DNA from: an uncultured Agathobacter sp. | GTDB taxonomy: Bacteria > Bacillota > Clostridia > Lachnospirales > Lachnospiraceae | DNA: 47,755 nt | Direction of reading: 5' to 3' | Assembly (NCBI GenBank): GCA_910587655.1 | Contig: CAJUND010000024.1 | Span: 1-47,755 of the forward strand | Shown here: positions 24,900 to 34,301 of the stretch, piece after piece | Numbering within the stretch: position 1 is the first letter of the stretch | Layout of the letters: each line of letters opens with the position of its first letter | The notes under the pieces: model-generated | Database searches by the model: none | Seen by the model: only the letters and a program-made list of their open reading frames with translations | Told to the model about the DNA's origin: nothing | Program-made: the position numbers and the translations under genes

Positions 24900-24974
24900 A
24901 AAATCTTATGAGTTCGTTTATACTTAGAAAAAAATTAGACGGAGAAATTGGTATTTTAGGAGTGTATCATTGAT

Positions 24975-25394
24975 ATGATTGATTTACAAGATAAGAATAA
25001 CTATCCTACGATTGAGGCAATAGGCGAATATGTCAGGAATCCTGTTTTTATGCAATTTTTTACAGAAATTAAAAACACATACAAATGTAATGAAAAAATA
25101 GAGTACAGTTCATGTAGTTGGGAAAAGGGCTGGAATATAAAATTGAAAAAGGCTGGAAAAACATTATGTACAGTATATCCACGGGAATGTTATTTTACAG
25201 TTATGATTGTAATAGGAACAAAAGAAAAAATGCTTGTTGAGGAAATACTGCCAGAATGCACAATTGAATTATCTGATATATATAGTCAAACAAAGGAAGG
25301 AAACGGACAAAGATGGTTAATGATTGATTTAGAGGATAAAGGGAATTTGTATAACGATGTTTTGCGATTGATTCAAATACGTAGAAATAGTTAA
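24975..25394 (+). CDS. DUF3788 family protein
   Basis: A 139-residue cytoplasmic protein with the DUF3788 pattern: a short N-terminal helix pair (PVFMQFFTEIKNTYKC), WEKGWNIKLKKAGKTLCTVYP, the strand CYFTVMIVIGTKEK and the closing RWLMIDLEDKGNLYNDVLRL. Function is unknown. TTTAGGAGTG at 24956-24965 is the ribosome site. It is AT-rich compared with the operon upstream and appears to be a separate cassette. Confidence 0.75.
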   Translation: MIDLQDKNNYPTIEAIGEYVRNPVFMQFFTEIKNTYKCNEKIEYSSCSWEKGWNIKLKKAGKTLCTVYPRECYFTVMIVIGTKEKMLVEEILPECTIELSDIYSQTKEGNGQRWLMIDLEDKGNLYNDVLRLIQIRRNS

Positions 25395-25407
25395 CTCTTT
25401 GTTTTTC

Positions 25408-25551
25408 GGGACATGCCGTTACGTGTCGGTACTTATGAGTGCAGTTTTAAAAGCCAAAGGGATTCCGGCCCATACATGGGCAGTTTTTTCCTGCAGGGGC
25501 GCCATGCCGTTTCCCCTGCAGGAGGTCTGGATTCCGGTAAAGGAAAAATAA
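25408..25551 (+). pseudogene. Fragment of a transglutaminase-like protein
   Basis: An open stretch encodes GTCRYVSVLMSAVLKAKGIP followed by AHTWAVFSC and ends at TAA 25549-25551. It matches the catalytic-Cys helix and GIPA turn of transglutaminase-like peptidases (G-x-C-R-x-x-x-x-L-x-x-x-L-x-x-x-GIPA), but the rest of the domain is missing. A remnant, or a C-terminal scrap with an internal ATG at 25435. Confidence 0.5.
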
Positions 25552-25558
25552 ACTGCCG

Positions 25559-26488
25559 TTAAATCCTCTTTAACGAACATTCCCCCTGTTTTTCCAGATT
25601 TACGGCGTGGTATGCCAGATCCCCCGGCGTAATAAACATGGCTTCCACCGGCAGGTCGCATTTCACAAGTTCCATAAAATACTTAAGCTTTGAGAGGAAT
25701 TTTTCCGCTGCGGAAACAGTCTGGGAAAACTTTGCAGAGCTGTCCCCATTCTGGAAGATGCTGTCCGTATCCGGCAGCGATTCCGCCTGGCACAGGGCTT
25801 CATACAGTATCTGCGCAAGCTGTTGTGTATTTTCCTGTGCAAAAGATGCGTTTCCGTCTTCCGGTAAAGCAGTATGATCTGGAAAAAAATCCGCATTTAT
25901 ATTTTCAGGGGAAAGCGAATCAAACAGCCGGAGGGTTCCGTCTGTTTCTTCTGTCATATCCCCCTTCCAGATACATCCGTTTTTAATCTGAATCCGGTAA
26001 TCGTCTCCGCAGTCGTAAAAAATATGAAATACAAATTCAGAACATACCATTGCCTGGTCTGTGTGGTGTAATAGTGCGTGCTGTATCATCTCATCCAGCA
26101 TAAAACCGCATACCGTCAGAATTTTATTACTGATATGCAGGACATCACGGGTCGGCGGAATGCGTTTGTAAATAAGCAGTCCTGCGAGAATAAAAAGATC
26201 AGGGTAATCATATCTGACGCCGGCATTTAAGTATACATCCGCTGCCGCAATTAAAGGAGCGGAATCCATTTCAGGGACAAGACGCATCACATAGATTCCC
26301 TCTCCTTCCGAAACATCCACTTTGTCCACGCTGACGCCGCGTGCGCCCAGTTCCACAATGGAATCCTCGGAGTATGCCATTGCTGCATGGCTGACGTCCG
26401 ACTGGGTAAACCATGCGATTGCACGGCTGAGCCAGTCGTCCTCCGCACGAAAAAGAATAATGTCTCCTTTAGTAAGTTTTTTGTTCAT
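25559..26488 (-). CDS. YiiX-type permuted papain-like peptidase/amidase
   Basis: A 309-residue protein. The first 170 residues carry the YiiX/YebB-like (C92) permuted papain fold: GDIILFRAEDDWLSRAIAW, then SHAAMAYSED (catalytic His) and MVCSEFVFHIFY (catalytic Cys), with RYDYPDLF between. The remaining 140 residues are a helical tail without a known domain. There is no signal peptide. The ATG at 26488 overlaps the end of the kinase gene by 20 bases, so it is the third gene of the regulator-kinase operon. A peptide or lipoprotein amide bond is the likely target; a role in peptide signal or RiPP processing is inference. Confidence 0.75.
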   Translation of the reverse strand: MNKKLTKGDIILFRAEDDWLSRAIAWFTQSDVSHAAMAYSEDSIVELGARGVSVDKVDVSEGEGIYVMRLVPEMDSAPLIAAADVYLNAGVRYDYPDLFILAGLLIYKRIPPTRDVLHISNKILTVCGFMLDEMIQHALLHHTDQAMVCSEFVFHIFYDCGDDYRIQIKNGCIWKGDMTEETDGTLRLFDSLSPENINADFFPDHTALPEDGNASFAQENTQQLAQILYEALCQAESLPDTDSIFQNGDSSAKFSQTVSAAEKFLSKLKYFMELVKCDLPVEAMFITPGDLAYHAVNLEKQGECSLKRI

Positions 26489-27812
26489 AAGAATCCTCCT
26501 TTGTTTTGACAGGCAGCATCACGGAAGCATGAAACTGGCTGTCGTCATAATTAAATTTTAGAATGCCGTTATATTTACTGACAATTTTTTTAACAGAAGC
26601 AGTGCCGATGCCTTTCTGTCCGTTTTTGGAAGAAATAAAATCCCCTTCTTCTTTGCGTATCTGTCCGGAATAAGAATTATCCAGGGTAATAATAAGCGTT
26701 CCCTGAAGCCGCTTGATATGCAGCCGGATAAATTTACCGGATACTGTCGGGTGAATGCATGCCTCCATAGCGTTTTCCAGAAGATTGCCAAACAGTACAA
26801 CTGCGTCAGCGTCTGAAAGAACAGGCTCTGCCGGGTAGTCAGCTGCAGCATCAAAGGTAATATTATTTTTCTGTGCAATATCCGCATAATAGACAAGCAG
26901 GGCATTTATGGCGGAATTTTCACAGTAAAGCAGGGGAGAGTCAGGCGGCACAGTGGATAAATAGTTATTTAAATAATTGAAAAGTCCATCATGGTCACTG
27001 CATTGTACATACGACTGTATCACGGCAAGACTCTGCCTGAAATCGTGTTTTGCCCGCCGGGCGTCTTCAATTCGTTCCTTTAAATTTTCGTACTGCAGAA
27101 ACTGCATGGACAGCTGGTAGTTTTCTGCTTTCAGTTCTGAGTTCGTGTTGATTTCCTGAAGAAAATGCATAATAATCCAGGTGGCAAACAGTGCGCCGAA
27201 ATTAAAAAATACAGCAAACAATACATTTTTTTCAGCTGCGGAAAACGCAATAATTCCGCCGTTTGCATACAGATTATAATAGTATGACAGACAAAAAGTT
27301 GCAGGTATCATCCAGAGGGATTTCCAGTAGCTGTTGTTTTCCGGAAAACTGATTAATGGCTGCATATTCCGCATCATTTTATAAATAACAGGATAGCTTG
27401 CCAGATAGCACAGTGCCAGTCCTGCAGAGGAAGGAAGGGAATACGGATAAACTGTAATTCCTGCAAACCGGTGATAAGCACAGTAACTGAAAATAATAAC
27501 GATAAAGCTGGTATAATTTAATATAGTAAGAAGAACAAACAAAAGCTTGGTAATCTGTGATTTCACGGAAATTATATAAAACCCGAGATACAGTACAACC
27601 CATAAAACTGTTAAAAATGCAGCTGCTGCAGGGCTTACCCGTGCCAGAAAACGGCTGACGGTAAGCAGCAGATAAAGAATTATGATGCATAAAAAAAGTT
27701 TCTTTTTTGAAAAGCGGTAAAAATCCTTAAATGGCACCAGGGCAAGAACCAGGTTTGGGATGATGTCCACTAATTCGTAAATGCATATTTCAATAAATAC
27801 AGTAATATTCAT
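26469..27812 (-). CDS. AgrC-like GHKL sensor kinase
   Basis: A 447-residue kinase of the quorum-sensing type, with six or seven hydrophobic helices (residues 1-215), a phospho-His helix HDFRQSLAVIQSYVQ and a GHKL ATPase domain (NAINALLVYYADIAQK, LFGNLLENAMEACIH, KGIGTASVKKIV). Its start ATG overlaps the regulator's TGA (ATGA). AgrC proteins sense cyclic or linear peptides, yet no AgrD/AgrB-like genes are visible nearby, so the inducer must come from elsewhere or from the adjacent peptide operon. Confidence 0.85.
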   Translation of the reverse strand: MNITVFIEICIYELVDIIPNLVLALVPFKDFYRFSKKKLFLCIIILYLLLTVSRFLARVSPAAAAFLTVLWVVLYLGFYIISVKSQITKLLFVLLTILNYTSFIVIIFSYCAYHRFAGITVYPYSLPSSAGLALCYLASYPVIYKMMRNMQPLISFPENNSYWKSLWMIPATFCLSYYYNLYANGGIIAFSAAEKNVLFAVFFNFGALFATWIIMHFLQEINTNSELKAENYQLSMQFLQYENLKERIEDARRAKHDFRQSLAVIQSYVQCSDHDGLFNYLNNYLSTVPPDSPLLYCENSAINALLVYYADIAQKNNITFDAAADYPAEPVLSDADAVVLFGNLLENAMEACIHPTVSGKFIRLHIKRLQGTLIITLDNSYSGQIRKEEGDFISSKNGQKGIGTASVKKIVSKYNGILKFNYDDSQFHASVMLPVKTKEDSYEQKTY

Positions 27813-28543
27813 ATGTCCTGCGTCCTCACCTTTTTAAATAAAAACTCGGAGTAGGTTTTTAAAATTTCCGCCTGCTGCTTTCTGGAAAGGGGAATCCGTT
27901 CATTGCTGTTCATAACAAACGTCAGGTCATCCATATGGTCAATGCAGTTCATATTGATAATACAGCCCCTGTAACACGGAAGAAATTCAGAATAAGGTTC
28001 CAGCATCCGGCTTAAGCTGTTAAATGGCATGCGGGAACGCTGAAGTCCCAGATTCATGGTATGTATCTGCACATAATGTCCTGAAATATCACAGTAAATA
28101 ATATCATTTAACGGTATTTTAATCTGTTCATAACCATTCTTAATCTGTATAAAATGCTGTTCTTTTATTTTCTTCAAATCAATCAGCGACATGGTTTCAG
28201 AAAAATCCTCATAGGAAATCGGCTTTACCAGATAGCCGGAAGCACGTATTTTATAGCTGTCAACGGCAAAATCCCTGCTTGCCGTGGTAAAAATAATAAT
28301 CACCGCCTGGTCCAGTTTGCGTATGGCAAAAGCGGTATCAAGTCCTGAAATTCCATTCATGTAGTAGTCAATAAAAATAAATTCGAATGCATCCCGTTTA
28401 AATTCTGATAAAAGGTTTTCCCCGTCTGGAAATATATGTATGGAAACGGGCATATTGATGCAGTGGCAGGAAAAGTATGTTTTTATATATTTTGAAATGA
28501 GTTCTGCATCCGGTCTCTGGTCATCTATTATTGCTATTTTCAT
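27809..28543 (-). CDS. LytTR-family response regulator (AgrA-like)
   Basis: A 244-residue regulator with a receiver domain (MKIAIIDDQRPDAELI; acceptor Asp in FIFIDYYMNG; Lys in GYLVKPISYED) and a LytTR DNA-binding domain (QIKIPLNDIIYCDISGHYVQIHT, FLPCYRGCIINMNCIDHM). A TTG at 28549 is in frame, but AAGGAGC is better placed for the ATG at 28543. It is the first gene of a divergent operon with the kinase and peptidase. Direct repeats in front of the plus-strand deiminase operon fit a LytTR target. Confidence 0.9.
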   Translation of the reverse strand: MKIAIIDDQRPDAELISKYIKTYFSCHCINMPVSIHIFPDGENLLSEFKRDAFEFIFIDYYMNGISGLDTAFAIRKLDQAVIIIFTTASRDFAVDSYKIRASGYLVKPISYEDFSETMSLIDLKKIKEQHFIQIKNGYEQIKIPLNDIIYCDISGHYVQIHTMNLGLQRSRMPFNSLSRMLEPYSEFLPCYRGCIINMNCIDHMDDLTFVMNSNERIPLSRKQQAEILKTYSEFLFKKVRTQDI

Positions 28544-28575
28544 TTGCAAGAGCTCCTTTTATTTATCTGACTATA

Positions 28576-28604
28576 ATTATAATGGATGGCTATATGTTTA
28601 TCAA
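28576..28604 (-). promoter_or_regulatory. Minus-strand promoter of the regulator-kinase-peptidase operon
   Basis: On the minus strand TTGATA (28604-28599), 17 bases and TATAAT (28581-28576) form a near-consensus vegetative promoter, about 35 bases before the regulator's ATG. Confidence 0.7.
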
Positions 28605-28693
28605 ACATTATTGGTGACACAAAGTGCATCTGTATAAGGGTGAAATATCTGCATGTAGTTAAGACAACATATAACAGAAAATACCAGATAATG

Positions 28694-28767
28694 CCACTTG
28701 ACGACATTTCGATACCACTTAAAGCCAATGTGTTGTTTTTATTACAGATTTCCATTATACATATAAT
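28694..28767 (+). promoter_or_regulatory. Putative LytTR direct repeats and -10 of the deiminase operon
   Basis: CCACTTGAC at 28694 and CCACTTAAA at 28715 are spaced 21 bp, two helix turns, as at LytTR (AgrA-type) sites. TATAAT lies at 28762-28767 with a poor -35 (TTATTA), so activation is probably needed. The match to known LytTR boxes is partial. Confidence 0.45.
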
Positions 28768-28830
28768 AATACACGGCTATTCAGGGTATTTTTAACAAAA
28801 AAATCTTTTATATACAAAGGGGGACAGTAT

Positions 28831-29942
28831 ATGCCGAAACGGATTTTACACAGTACGCCAAAACATGACGGTTTCCGGATGCCGGGTGAATTTGAGCCGC
28901 AGGAAAAGATTTACATGTTATGGCCCCAGCGTCCGGATAACTGGAGAAACGGCGCAAAACCTGCACAGCGGGCATTTGCTGAAGTAGCTAAGACCATCCG
29001 GCAGTTTGAACCGGTAACGGTACTGGCGTCCCCGGAACAGTTTTCCAACTGCAGAAATATGCTTCCGCCGGAAATTACAGTGCTTGAAATGACCAGCAAT
29101 GACGCATGGGTCAGGGACTGCGGTCCGACCTTTCTTGTTGATGACAAAGGAAGTCTTCGGGCATGCGACTGGAAGTTTAACGCATGGGGCGGGCTGACAG
29201 ACGGACTGTATTGCCCATGGGACCAGGATGATCTTGTGGCAAGAAAAATATGTGAACTGGAACATGCAGATTCCTACCGCACAGAGGATTTTGTACTGGA
29301 AGGCGGTTCCATCCATGTGGACGGCGAAGGAACCGTTATGACGACGGAAATGTGTCTGCTGAGCACCGGGCGTAATCCTTCCATGACAAAAAACAGATTG
29401 GAAAAAAATTAAAGAAATACTTAAACTGCGATAAAGTATTATGGATTCCGAATGGAATCGACAAAAAAGAAACCAACGGTCATGTGGATGATATTGCATG
29501 TTTTATCCGTCCCGGTGAAGTGGCATGTATTTACACGGAAGATAAAAAACATCCGTTTTATGCTGTATCCCAGGAAGTATACCAGACCCTGTCAGGTATG
29601 ACGGATGCAAAGGGAAGAAAGTTAAAGGTACATAAAATCTGCTGTACAAAACATCCGGTGAAAATGAAAAAACAATTCTGCATTGACCGGGTGGAAGGTT
29701 CCAGACCAAGAAAAAAAGGGGACCTCTGCATTGCATCCTATCTGAATTTTCTAATCGTAAACGGCGGTGTAATCGTACCGCAGTATGACGATGAAAATGA
29801 TAAAAAGGCACTGAAACAGATACAGAAACTGTTCCCTGACCGCAGGGCGGCAGGCGTCCATACAAAGGAAATAGTTTATGGCGGCGGAAATATCCACTGT
29901 ATTACCCAGCAGGTGCCAAAGGCACGAAATACAAAAAAATAA
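28831..29942 (+). pseudogene. aguA: Agmatine deiminase, frameshifted at an A-run
   Basis: Two frames (28831-29412 and on to 29942) make one agmatine deiminase of about 370 residues, the enzyme that turns agmatine into N-carbamoylputrescine and ammonia. Motifs are in order: NDAWVRDCGPTFL, WKFNAWGG, the His motif NGHVDDIACF after the shift, and the catalytic Cys in GGGNIHCITQQ. The break is in GAAAAAAATT at 29401-29410, with seven A where eight would read LEKKLKKYL. It might be an assembly error, phase variation or true loss. No carbamoyltransferase, kinase or antiporter gene is nearby, so this is not the classical agmatine pathway operon. GGGGG precedes the ATG. Confidence 0.8.
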
Positions 29943-29958
29943 TTTCAAGGAGGGATTT

Positions 29959-31407
29959 ATGAGTAAAAAATTAAAGTTTGCAAAACCGACAACGGAACAG
30001 CTCAACGTATTTTATGAAGAAAAAATGGGCAGTACAGAACCTGAAAACAAAGAGTATTCCTGTGAGAAACCAAACCCGTTCCGGCCGGTCGCAGAATACG
30101 AGGAAATGGGAGGCGTGGTTTTTTCATATATCGGAACAAAGGAACCGGAAGATAAACACAAACAGCTTCCTCCCGGCGGTGAACGGACATTTGGGGTGCC
30201 GAATGAACTGATTGTACTGACACAGCAGAATGATACAGAGAAACCGGTACATACATTTATTTTCTGCGATGATGAAAAACAGCTGGAGCCGATTAATGCG
30301 TCCCTGCAGAAAACAGCTGATGAAATGAAAGCTGTATTCAATCCTGACCATGTGCATCTGATTCCATGGGACACCGATACCTACTGGACAAGGGATTTTT
30401 CCCCGTGGTGGCTGTATAATAAAACAACCGGTGAGTATGGAATCGCCAAACATATATATACTTCCCTGGGCGGTGGCACGGTAGGACTGGTGGAAGGTTC
30501 GGAAAACGCAGCGGCAGCCGGCGGTACAGGTATTTTCCGCGGAAACGATGATTACGGGGCAGTAAAACTTGCCGACTTTTTGAATGCGCCGATCCGCCAG
30601 TGGAATAATGCCAGATGGCACGGACAGCCAAACAAAGAACTGATTCCGGAAAACAAATGGTTTTTTACAGGAATGCTCCATGTGGGCGGAAACTATATGT
30701 GTACGACAGATGGCAGGATTGCTTCTTCGTATCTGGCTGCAACGCAGAATGAACTGCCGTCAGACAAATACTGCGATGGAAATATTACAAAAGATTCCAT
30801 AGGCAGGCGGATGGAATATATTATGGAACAGTCCAACCGATTCCTTGGGGCACAGCGTTATTATGCACTGGTTGACCCGACCGGAACATATATTGGACAT
30901 ATTGACTGCTGGGGGAAATTTTTATCCGATAACATTCTGCTTCTGGCGGAAACCAGTGACGCAGCGATTAATGAAGGACTGTCTGAAATTGAAAAATTCT
31001 TAAAAGGATGCTTTGCAAATGACGCTGCGGGCAGCACACTTACGGTAAAACGTGTGAAATGTCCTGATATTTATGTCCCGGACGGCGGGGCAGAGTGTGC
31101 CACCACGGCTCCATATACCAACAGCCTGATTCTTAACGGCTGCGTTTATGTTCCAATTGCCGATGAAAAATATGAGGAGGAGAATCAGGCGGCTTTAAAG
31201 GCATATGAAGAAGCTTATTCCGGAAAATATAAAATTTACGGTATCCGTGGGAAAAAGGGAACCCCGTGGCTTGGAACAGATGCGCTGCACTGCAGGACAA
31301 ATGCAATTCCAAGGACAGTAGTGGACAACTGGCTGAAAAGCCAGGGGCTGGACAGCAATACACCTAAAGTTCCGATTATCCGGACAAAGCAGGCAGACAG
31401 GACATGA
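29959..31407 (+). CDS. Peptidylarginine/agmatine deiminase superfamily enzyme
   Basis: A 482-residue guanidine-modifying enzyme of the agmatine deiminase/bacterial PAD family, longer than AguA. Catalytic elements are visible: Asp in YWTRDFSPWW, then HVGGNYMCT, His and Asp in YIGHIDCWGKF, and Cys near the end in GTDALHCRTN. The family converts agmatine, free arginine derivatives or peptidyl-arginine to citrulline-type products. It lacks a signal peptide, so it acts in the cytoplasm. AAGGAGGG sets the ATG at 29959, 16 bases after the AguA gene. The substrate is open; it could act on a peptide of this operon, although the repeat protein's repeats contain no Arg. Confidence 0.8.
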   Translation: MSKKLKFAKPTTEQLNVFYEEKMGSTEPENKEYSCEKPNPFRPVAEYEEMGGVVFSYIGTKEPEDKHKQLPPGGERTFGVPNELIVLTQQNDTEKPVHTFIFCDDEKQLEPINASLQKTADEMKAVFNPDHVHLIPWDTDTYWTRDFSPWWLYNKTTGEYGIAKHIYTSLGGGTVGLVEGSENAAAAGGTGIFRGNDDYGAVKLADFLNAPIRQWNNARWHGQPNKELIPENKWFFTGMLHVGGNYMCTTDGRIASSYLAATQNELPSDKYCDGNITKDSIGRRMEYIMEQSNRFLGAQRYYALVDPTGTYIGHIDCWGKFLSDNILLLAETSDAAINEGLSEIEKFLKGCFANDAAGSTLTVKRVKCPDIYVPDGGAECATTAPYTNSLILNGCVYVPIADEKYEEENQAALKAYEEAYSGKYKIYGIRGKKGTPWLGTDALHCRTNAIPRTVVDNWLKSQGLDSNTPKVPIIRTKQADRT

Positions 31408-31448
31408 AACCAAAAACATAAAACAACTGGAAGAAAAGGAGAAAAAAC

Positions 31449-32795
31449 ATGAAAATAGGACAAAGTTTTGGAGAATGGCTTCCGCAAAACCGCAGGATGG
31501 TTGCAGACTGGGTAAATGACCTGATTGATAACATAAAAGAAGAATCTGAACCGGGAATGAATCTGAAAAACGCTGCCGTAAAAACAGTATCCCCAGAAAT
31601 GGGACATAAAAAAATGGTAACCTTTAAACACCAGGAAGTACTTGAATTTAAACAGAAGGTTATGGAAGATCCGACGCTGCGTCTTCTGGCTGAACAGATG
31701 ATTGCACAGGGCTATGCATATAAAACGGAAGATCCGACGGGTAAACCCCAGATTCAGGATCTGGATACACTGTTTAAGCTGATAGATGTTATTATTGAAA
31801 CTGCACCTGAATACATGCAGCCGGAGGAAGATGGCAGGGGATTAATTGGGTTTCCAATCAATGCGGTACTGGACTGGTGTATGGGAACGCAGGCAGGGTA
31901 TGCATTTTTTTTGAATGAGCAGGTAAATTCCTGTCTGAATAAGATATTAAAGAAATGGTGTGAATTTTTGAACAGTCCTGCGTCCACGAAAGTATTAAAT
32001 AAAAGTGAAACGGGATGGCTGTGCGATGCAGCAGTTGAGGAACTCGCACTTGATGAGTACATAATAGATAAAAGTGACGAACATTTCGGTTTCAAATCAT
32101 GGAATGATTTTTTTACCAGGCAGTTTAAGCCGGGGATGCGTAAAACGGAAGCACCGGATGACCCGTATGTGATTGTTAATGCCTGTGAATCAGCGGCATA
32201 CCGCATTGCGAACCATGTAAAACCGGATACGAAATTCTGGCTGAAGGAACAGCCGTATGCCCTTGATTATATGCTGGACCACCATGAATACACAAACCGT
32301 TTTATCGGCGGAACGGTATACCAGGCATTTTTAAGTGCCACGCATTACCACTGCTGGCATGCACCTGTTGACGGAACTATTGCAGACGTAAAATTAATTC
32401 CGGGCACCTACTACGCGGAAATTAATGAATTTCCATATGATGAAGCCGGTCCGAATGACTCGCAGGCATATATTACCCATGTGGCAGCGCGTGCGATTAT
32501 CATGATTGAAGCTGACAATAAGGATATTGGAATGGTATGTTTTATGCCCGTCGGCATGAGCGAAGTGTCTTCCTGCGATGTGGCAGTGAAAAAGGGGGAT
32601 ACGGTAAAAAAAGGAGATTTTATAGGAAGATTCCTTTTTGGCGGTTCCACACACTGTCTGATTTTTGAACCGAATGTGATTGAAGAATTTGCAGTTGACG
32701 CCATTCCGGCCCCTGATTTCAATGATTCCGCCATTCAGAAACTTGGCAGCAGACTGGCAACAGCAAGGAAAAAGAGAAAACGCAAAAGTTTTTAA
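31449..32795 (+). CDS. Pyruvoyl-dependent decarboxylase of the PSD/PsiD type
   Basis: A 448-residue protein with an N-terminal PSDC-like domain (FGEWLPQNRRMVADWVNDLI; GFPINAVLDWCMGTQAG) and a C-terminal phosphatidylserine decarboxylase fold: FLSATHYHCWHAPVDGTI, then the self-cleavage site FGGSTHCLIFEP, where Ser would become the pyruvoyl group. Fungal PsiD (L-tryptophan decarboxylase) has this two-domain plan, as do uncharacterised gut homologues. There is no membrane anchor, so it likely decarboxylates a soluble amino acid or peptide terminus rather than phosphatidylserine. It starts 41 bases after the deiminase gene. Confidence 0.8.
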   Translation: MKIGQSFGEWLPQNRRMVADWVNDLIDNIKEESEPGMNLKNAAVKTVSPEMGHKKMVTFKHQEVLEFKQKVMEDPTLRLLAEQMIAQGYAYKTEDPTGKPQIQDLDTLFKLIDVIIETAPEYMQPEEDGRGLIGFPINAVLDWCMGTQAGYAFFLNEQVNSCLNKILKKWCEFLNSPASTKVLNKSETGWLCDAAVEELALDEYIIDKSDEHFGFKSWNDFFTRQFKPGMRKTEAPDDPYVIVNACESAAYRIANHVKPDTKFWLKEQPYALDYMLDHHEYTNRFIGGTVYQAFLSATHYHCWHAPVDGTIADVKLIPGTYYAEINEFPYDEAGPNDSQAYITHVAARAIIMIEADNKDIGMVCFMPVGMSEVSSCDVAVKKGDTVKKGDFIGRFLFGGSTHCLIFEPNVIEEFAVDAIPAPDFNDSAIQKLGSRLATARKKRKRKSF

Positions 32796-32808
32796 AAGGA
32801 GGAAGACT

Positions 32809-34257
32809 ATGTGTACAAGTATTGCATGCGGCAGGCAGGCGTCAGAAGGCGGAGTGGTACTGATTGCCAGAAACGAGGATTATCCGGAAAACAACTGGAA
32901 CAAATACATGAAGTACCGGATATACCCGCCTTATACCAGGGGACAGGACAAATGGCAGCTTGGTAACGGTCTGACAGTTCCGACTCCGGAGAACTTCTTT
33001 GCCTACTGTTCCATGCCGGATGCACAGGGGGCAGAGGAAGCCGTTTGTGATATCGGGGACCATTTTCTGTTTGAAGCAAGGGGAATCAATGAAAAAGATG
33101 TTGCGGTTACAGCAACAAATTCCATGCAGGCAAATGAAAAAGCACTGGCAGCAGATCCGTTTGTTTCGTCTTCCGGTATAGAGGAATCTGTGATTGCCAC
33201 GCTGCTGCTGCCGCAGGCTGAAAATGCCAGGCATGCCGTCCGGCTGCTGGGACAGTACGTGACAGAATATGGCGCCGCCGAGGCAAACGGTGTGCTGATG
33301 GCAGATGAAAAAGAAGCATGGTATTTTGAAATCGGCTCCTGCAGGCACTGGATTGCCGTGCGGATTCCGGATGATAAATATCTGGTGGTTTCAAACAGCA
33401 TGCGGATTCATGATGTGGACCTGACGGACACGGAACATGTGTTATCTTCTGACGGTCTGTATAATTTTGTTATTGAGCATGGTCTGCTTGAACATCCCAG
33501 CCAGAGTAAGTTTGATTTTGCCTCGGCATTCGGACAGCAGGAAAAATCCGAATCCGGACAGACTGACAGGTATTACAACACGGACCGGATCTGGCTGGCG
33601 CAAAGTATTCTTTCACCGTCACAAAAACCGGAAATAAGGCAGGACACATATGAACTGTTTCTGGCACCGGATGAACCGATTACACCTGCACATGTCATGA
33701 AAGTGCTGCGCAGTACCTTTCAGGGGACACCGCTGGAACATGAGCCTGATGCCACCCGTCCAATCGGAGTGGTGCGCACCCTGCAGAGTCATATTATGAC
33801 GGTGGATGGCAGGCTTTCCGCCGGACTAAAGGGAGTGGTCTGGCAGGCGGTGGGCAGCCCGCTCTGCAGTGTTTATGTGCCGTTTTATGCACTGGCGGAC
33901 GAGATTCCGGATGCATATGCATCGGAGGATTCCACGTTTTTTACGGAGAACAGTATCTGGTGGATCTGGCGCGGACTGTTTGCCCTGGCAGACCAGATGG
34001 ACCGGGCATATGGACAGAATAAGCCGGATAAACTGGACGGGCTGTTAAAATACTGTAGAAACTGGGAGCGATATTTTATTAAAATGCAGACTGCCATGAA
34101 CGAAATTCTGGAACAAACGGAGCTGCCGGATGTACCTGGTGCAAAAATAATTGCGAAAGCTTACAGCACAAATAATCTGAAGTTAATGGCAGATGCCGCC
34201 ATGCAGAAATACCAGTTAATGATGGCTGAACTTTCCGGAAGTCAGAAAGACAGATAA
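32809..34257 (+). CDS. C69-family N-terminal-nucleophile peptidase
   Basis: A 482-residue Ntn hydrolase beginning MCTSIACGRQASEGG. Once Met is removed, Cys2 is the nucleophile, as in C69 dipeptidases (PepD-like). VVLIARNEDY carries the conserved Arg/Asn-Glu-Asp, and ANGVLMADEKEAWYFEIGS is the family's core sheet. No signal peptide, so it is intracellular. GGAGGA at 32799-32804 supports ATG 32809; the longer frame overlaps the decarboxylase. It could trim dipeptides or peptide fragments released from the repeat protein encoded next. Confidence 0.85.
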   Translation: MCTSIACGRQASEGGVVLIARNEDYPENNWNKYMKYRIYPPYTRGQDKWQLGNGLTVPTPENFFAYCSMPDAQGAEEAVCDIGDHFLFEARGINEKDVAVTATNSMQANEKALAADPFVSSSGIEESVIATLLLPQAENARHAVRLLGQYVTEYGAAEANGVLMADEKEAWYFEIGSCRHWIAVRIPDDKYLVVSNSMRIHDVDLTDTEHVLSSDGLYNFVIEHGLLEHPSQSKFDFASAFGQQEKSESGQTDRYYNTDRIWLAQSILSPSQKPEIRQDTYELFLAPDEPITPAHVMKVLRSTFQGTPLEHEPDATRPIGVVRTLQSHIMTVDGRLSAGLKGVVWQAVGSPLCSVYVPFYALADEIPDAYASEDSTFFTENSIWWIWRGLFALADQMDRAYGQNKPDKLDGLLKYCRNWERYFIKMQTAMNEILEQTELPDVPGAKIIAKAYSTNNLKLMADAAMQKYQLMMAELSGSQKDR

Positions 34258-34301
34258 CCGGAAATCTGGCAATATAAAAGAAAACCGAAGGGAGAGAAAT
34301 T

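Noticed and set aside
28831..29942. Programmed frameshift in the agmatine deiminase
   Set aside because: A7 could be slippery, but no stimulatory structure is evident and the family is not known to use frameshifting; a missing base is simpler.
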